Shown piece by piece: positions 6,261 through 9,983 of a stretch of DNA of 9,983 bases. A model generated the notes under the pieces. It saw only the letters and a program-made list of their open reading frames with translations. It made no database searches and was not told where the DNA came from. Each line of letters opens with the position of its first letter. The stretch's first letter is position 1. This DNA is from an uncultured Gemella sp. (GTDB lineage Bacteria > Bacillota > Bacilli > Staphylococcales > Gemellaceae): contig CAMEOL010000026.1 in NCBI GenBank assembly GCA_945929765.1, positions 1 to 9,983 of the forward strand, in the 5' to 3' direction. The position numbers and the translations under genes were made by a program.

Positions 6261-7457
6261 ATGAAAAAATCTATTAAAGATTTAGGAAACTTACAAGGAA
6301 AAACAGTCTTAATGCGTGTTGATTTTAACGTGCCGCTAAAAGATGGAGTTATCACTAACGACAATCGTATTACAGCAGCGTTACCAACAATTAACTATGC
6401 ATTAGAGCAAGGTGCAAAAGTAGTAGCTTTCACACACTTAGGACGTGTAAAAGAAGAAGCAGATAAAGCGTCAAAAACAGTAGCACCAGTAGCAGCAAGA
6501 CTATCAGAAGTTTTAGGAAAAGAAGTAAAATTCGTTCCAATAACACGTGGAGAAGAATTAGAAACAGCTGTTAAAGGATTAGCAAATGGTGAGATTCTAA
6601 TGTTTGAAAACACACGTTTTGAAGACGTTGATGGTAAAAAAGAATCTAAAAATGATGAAGAATTAGGAAAATACTGGGCATCTTTAGGAGATGTATTTGT
6701 AAATGATGCATTCGGTACAGCACACCGTGCTCACGCATCAAATAAAGGTATCGCTTCTAATATCGGAGAAGGAAATTCAGCATATGGATTTTTAATAGAA
6801 AAAGAAATTAAATTTATAGGTGAAGCAGTAGACACACCAGTAAGACCATTAGTTGCAATTTTAGGAGGAGCAAAAGTTTCTGATAAAATCGCAGTAATCG
6901 AAAACTTATTAGGAAAAGCTGACAAAGTAATTATCGGTGGAGGAATGGCTTATACATTCTTAAAAGCTCAAGGTAAAGAAATCGGAATTTCACTTTGTGA
7001 AAATGATAAAGTAGAATATGCACGCGAATTAATGGAAAAAGCTGGAGATAAACTAGTGTTGCCAGTAGATACAGTAGTAGCAAAAGAATTTTCTAACGAT
7101 GCACCAAGTCGTGTAGCAACAGACGATATTCAAGCTGACGAAGAAGGATTAGATATCGGACCAGCTTCAGTACAATTATTCCGTGAAGTTTTAAATGGAG
7201 CAAAAACAGTAATTTGGAATGGACCTATGGGAGTATTCGAAATGCCTAACTTTGCAAAAGGAACTGTAGGAGTATGTGAAGCAATAGCTAACCTAGAAGG
7301 TGCAACTACAATTATCGGTGGTGGAGATAGTGCTACTGCAGCTATCCAATTAGGATTTGCTGACAAGTTCTCACACATTTCAACAGGTGGAGGAGCTTCA
7401 CTAGAATACCTTGAAGGAAAAGTATTACCAGGAATAGATTCATTATCAAATAAATAA
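6261..7457 (+). CDS. pgk: Phosphoglycerate kinase
   Basis: Cytosolic monomeric kinase that transfers phosphate from 1,3-bisphosphoglycerate to ADP, giving ATP and 3-phosphoglycerate. It is 398 aa, the normal length. The N-terminal domain binds the glycerate: MRVDFNVPL (18-26) with Asp21 and Asn23, Arg36, THLGR (58-62), ENTRFE with Arg119, and [12 protein letters not shown] (149-160) with Arg156. The C-terminal domain binds the nucleotide: [11 protein letters not shown] (200-210), [10 protein letters not shown] (224-233), WNGPMGVFE (319-327) and GGGDSATA (353-360), with [11 protein letters not shown] (372-382) closing the site. All key residues are present. AAGGAG at 6249-6254 lies 6 nt from the ATG. 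Codon use is less biased than in gap and eno. It follows the gap-pgk hairpin and precedes tpiA by 20 nt. I saw no separate pgk promoter. Confidence 0.98.
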   Translation: MKKSIKDLGNLQGKTVLMRVDFNVPLKDGVITNDNRITAALPTINYALEQGAKVVAFTHLGRVKEEADKASKTVAPVAARLSEVLGKEVKFVPITRGEELETAVKGLANGEILMFENTRFEDVDGKKESKNDEELGKYWASLGDVFVNDAFGTAHRAHASNKGIASNIGEGNSAYGFLIEKEIKFIGEAVDTPVRPLVAILGGAKVSDKIAVIENLLGKADKVIIGGGMAYTFLKAQGKEIGISLCENDKVEYARELMEKAGDKLVLPVDTVVAKEFSNDAPSRVATDDIQADEEGLDIGPASVQLFREVLNGAKTVIWNGPMGVFEMPNFAKGTVGVCEAIANLEGATTIIGGGDSATAAIQLGFADKFSHISTGGGASLEYLEGKVLPGIDSLSNK

Positions 7458-7462
7458 AATAG

Positions 7463-8233
<771 letters not shown>

Positions 8234-8276
8234 TAAAAAATAATAATTGTTACAAAGATAATAAAGGAGAACTTAA

Positions 8277-9593
<1,317 letters not shown>

Positions 9594-9603
9594 TAACATA
9601 TAG

Positions 9604-9639
9604 AAAATCTCACTGGAAAAATTCCAGTGGGATTTTTTT
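9604..9639 (+). terminator. Rho-independent terminator after eno
   Basis: CACTGGAA (9611-9618) pairs with TTCCAGTG (9622-9629) around a 3-nt loop. The stem extends outward through a T-G wobble and AAAATC/GATTTT pairs (9604-9609 with 9631-9636). Seven T residues (9633-9639) follow the core stem. It sits about 10 nt after the eno stop and ends the glycolytic operon. The A-rich 5' side also makes it partly able to act in the opposite direction. Confidence 0.95.
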
Positions 9640-9704
9640 GAATGGCTGAAAAAATAATAATACTAAATATAAAATTCTGGTAGTATATTATTTAATGTTT
9701 GGTT

Positions 9705-9721
9705 TATTCTATGATAGAATA
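9705..9721. promoter_or_regulatory. 17-bp perfect palindrome overlapping a -10-like box
   Basis: TATTCTAT-G-ATAGAATA is a perfect inverted repeat with 8-bp arms around one central base. A TATAAT at 9720-9725 overlaps its right end, though no good -35 is found at the right distance (TTTGGT at 9698-9703 with a 16-bp spacer is the nearest). The geometry suits a dimeric repressor site, but the DNA here is so AT-rich that chance is possible. Confidence 0.35.
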
Positions 9722-9731
9722 TAATAAATGA

Positions 9732-9983
9732 AAAGGTTTTGATAATATAATAATAGATATTTCGTTATTTATTCAAATAACTAAATTAATATATCATTTT
9801 TTAGTTCCTTTTAAAACAGATTTGTATTATATTTTATTATTTTATTTTTTTAATAATAAAAATTTAAATGCTGTTATGACATTTTTTAATATATTAGGAT
9901 ACATTATATTATTTCCTTTAATAATTATATACATATTTCAAATATATAAAATATTTGAATTTATAATTTGTTCCCATAATTCG
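9732..9983 (+). CDS. Open hydrophobic frame running off the window, start unclear
   Basis: After a TGA at 9729-9731 the frame stays open for 84 codons to the window edge, despite sequence that is mostly A and T, where stops should be frequent. The translation is very hydrophobic, with likely membrane segments at about 9759-9812, 9822-9854 and 9882-9950 (for example GYIILFPLIIIYIFQIYKIF). No ATG opens it: the first in-frame ATG is at 9876 and a TTG is at 9822. ATG at 9728 (ATGAAAAGGTTT, then TGA) would join it after a +1 shift, suggesting a broken gene, an unusual start (ATA or ATT after AAAAGG) or a sequencing indel. It could also be non-coding AT-rich DNA. I recognise no family. Confidence 0.35.

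Overview
The window looks like chromosome from a low-GC Gram-positive bacterium of the Bacilli. The evidence is strongly AT-rich DNA, Shine-Dalgarno sequences of the AGGAGG type before nearly every gene, sigma-A-type promoters, and proteins of Bacillus/Staphylococcus type (CggR, SppA with an RDD partner, a YtxK-like methyltransferase, short S21). My best guess is Gemella or a close relative; this is inferred from composition and protein character, not from a search.

Layout, with all genes on the + strand. (1) Positions 1-2777: a tightly packed housekeeping cluster. It holds the 3' end of the replicative helicase gene dnaB, then sppA (membrane signal peptide peptidase), an RDD-family membrane protein (probable SppA partner or inhibitor, as SppI/YteJ in Bacillus) and a YtxK-like methyltransferase. 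Spacings are 3-9 nt and ribosome binding sites overlap the upstream gene ends, so this looks like one transcript. (2) 2778-3180: rpsU (ribosomal protein S21, 57 aa) with a full-consensus promoter, a leader of about 80 nt, a doubled Shine-Dalgarno and a strong intrinsic terminator. (3) 3181-3902: a lone hypothetical gene of 203 codons with a TTG start, which I do not recognise. (4) 3903-9639: the central glycolytic operon cggR-gap-pgk-tpiA-eno. It has two staggered promoters, a CggR operator in the leader with the two-repeat layout known from Bacillus subtilis, a long hairpin between gap and pgk, and a strong terminator after eno. (5) 9640-9983: very AT-rich DNA with a 17-bp perfect palindrome on a TATAAT box and an open hydrophobic frame running off the window end.

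Functionally, CggR should repress its own operon until fructose-1,6-bisphosphate accumulates. The four enzymes then convert triose phosphates to phosphoenolpyruvate, except for the phosphoglycerate mutase step. That gene (gpmI/pgm) lies between tpiA and eno in B. subtilis but is absent here, with only 43 nt separating the two genes.

I found no tRNA, rRNA, CRISPR, insertion sequence or phage signal, and no convincing novel multi-gene system. The points most worth a second look are the operator and leader of cggR, the gap-pgk hairpin, the missing mutase, the unknown TTG-start gene and the start-less hydrophobic frame at the 3' end.
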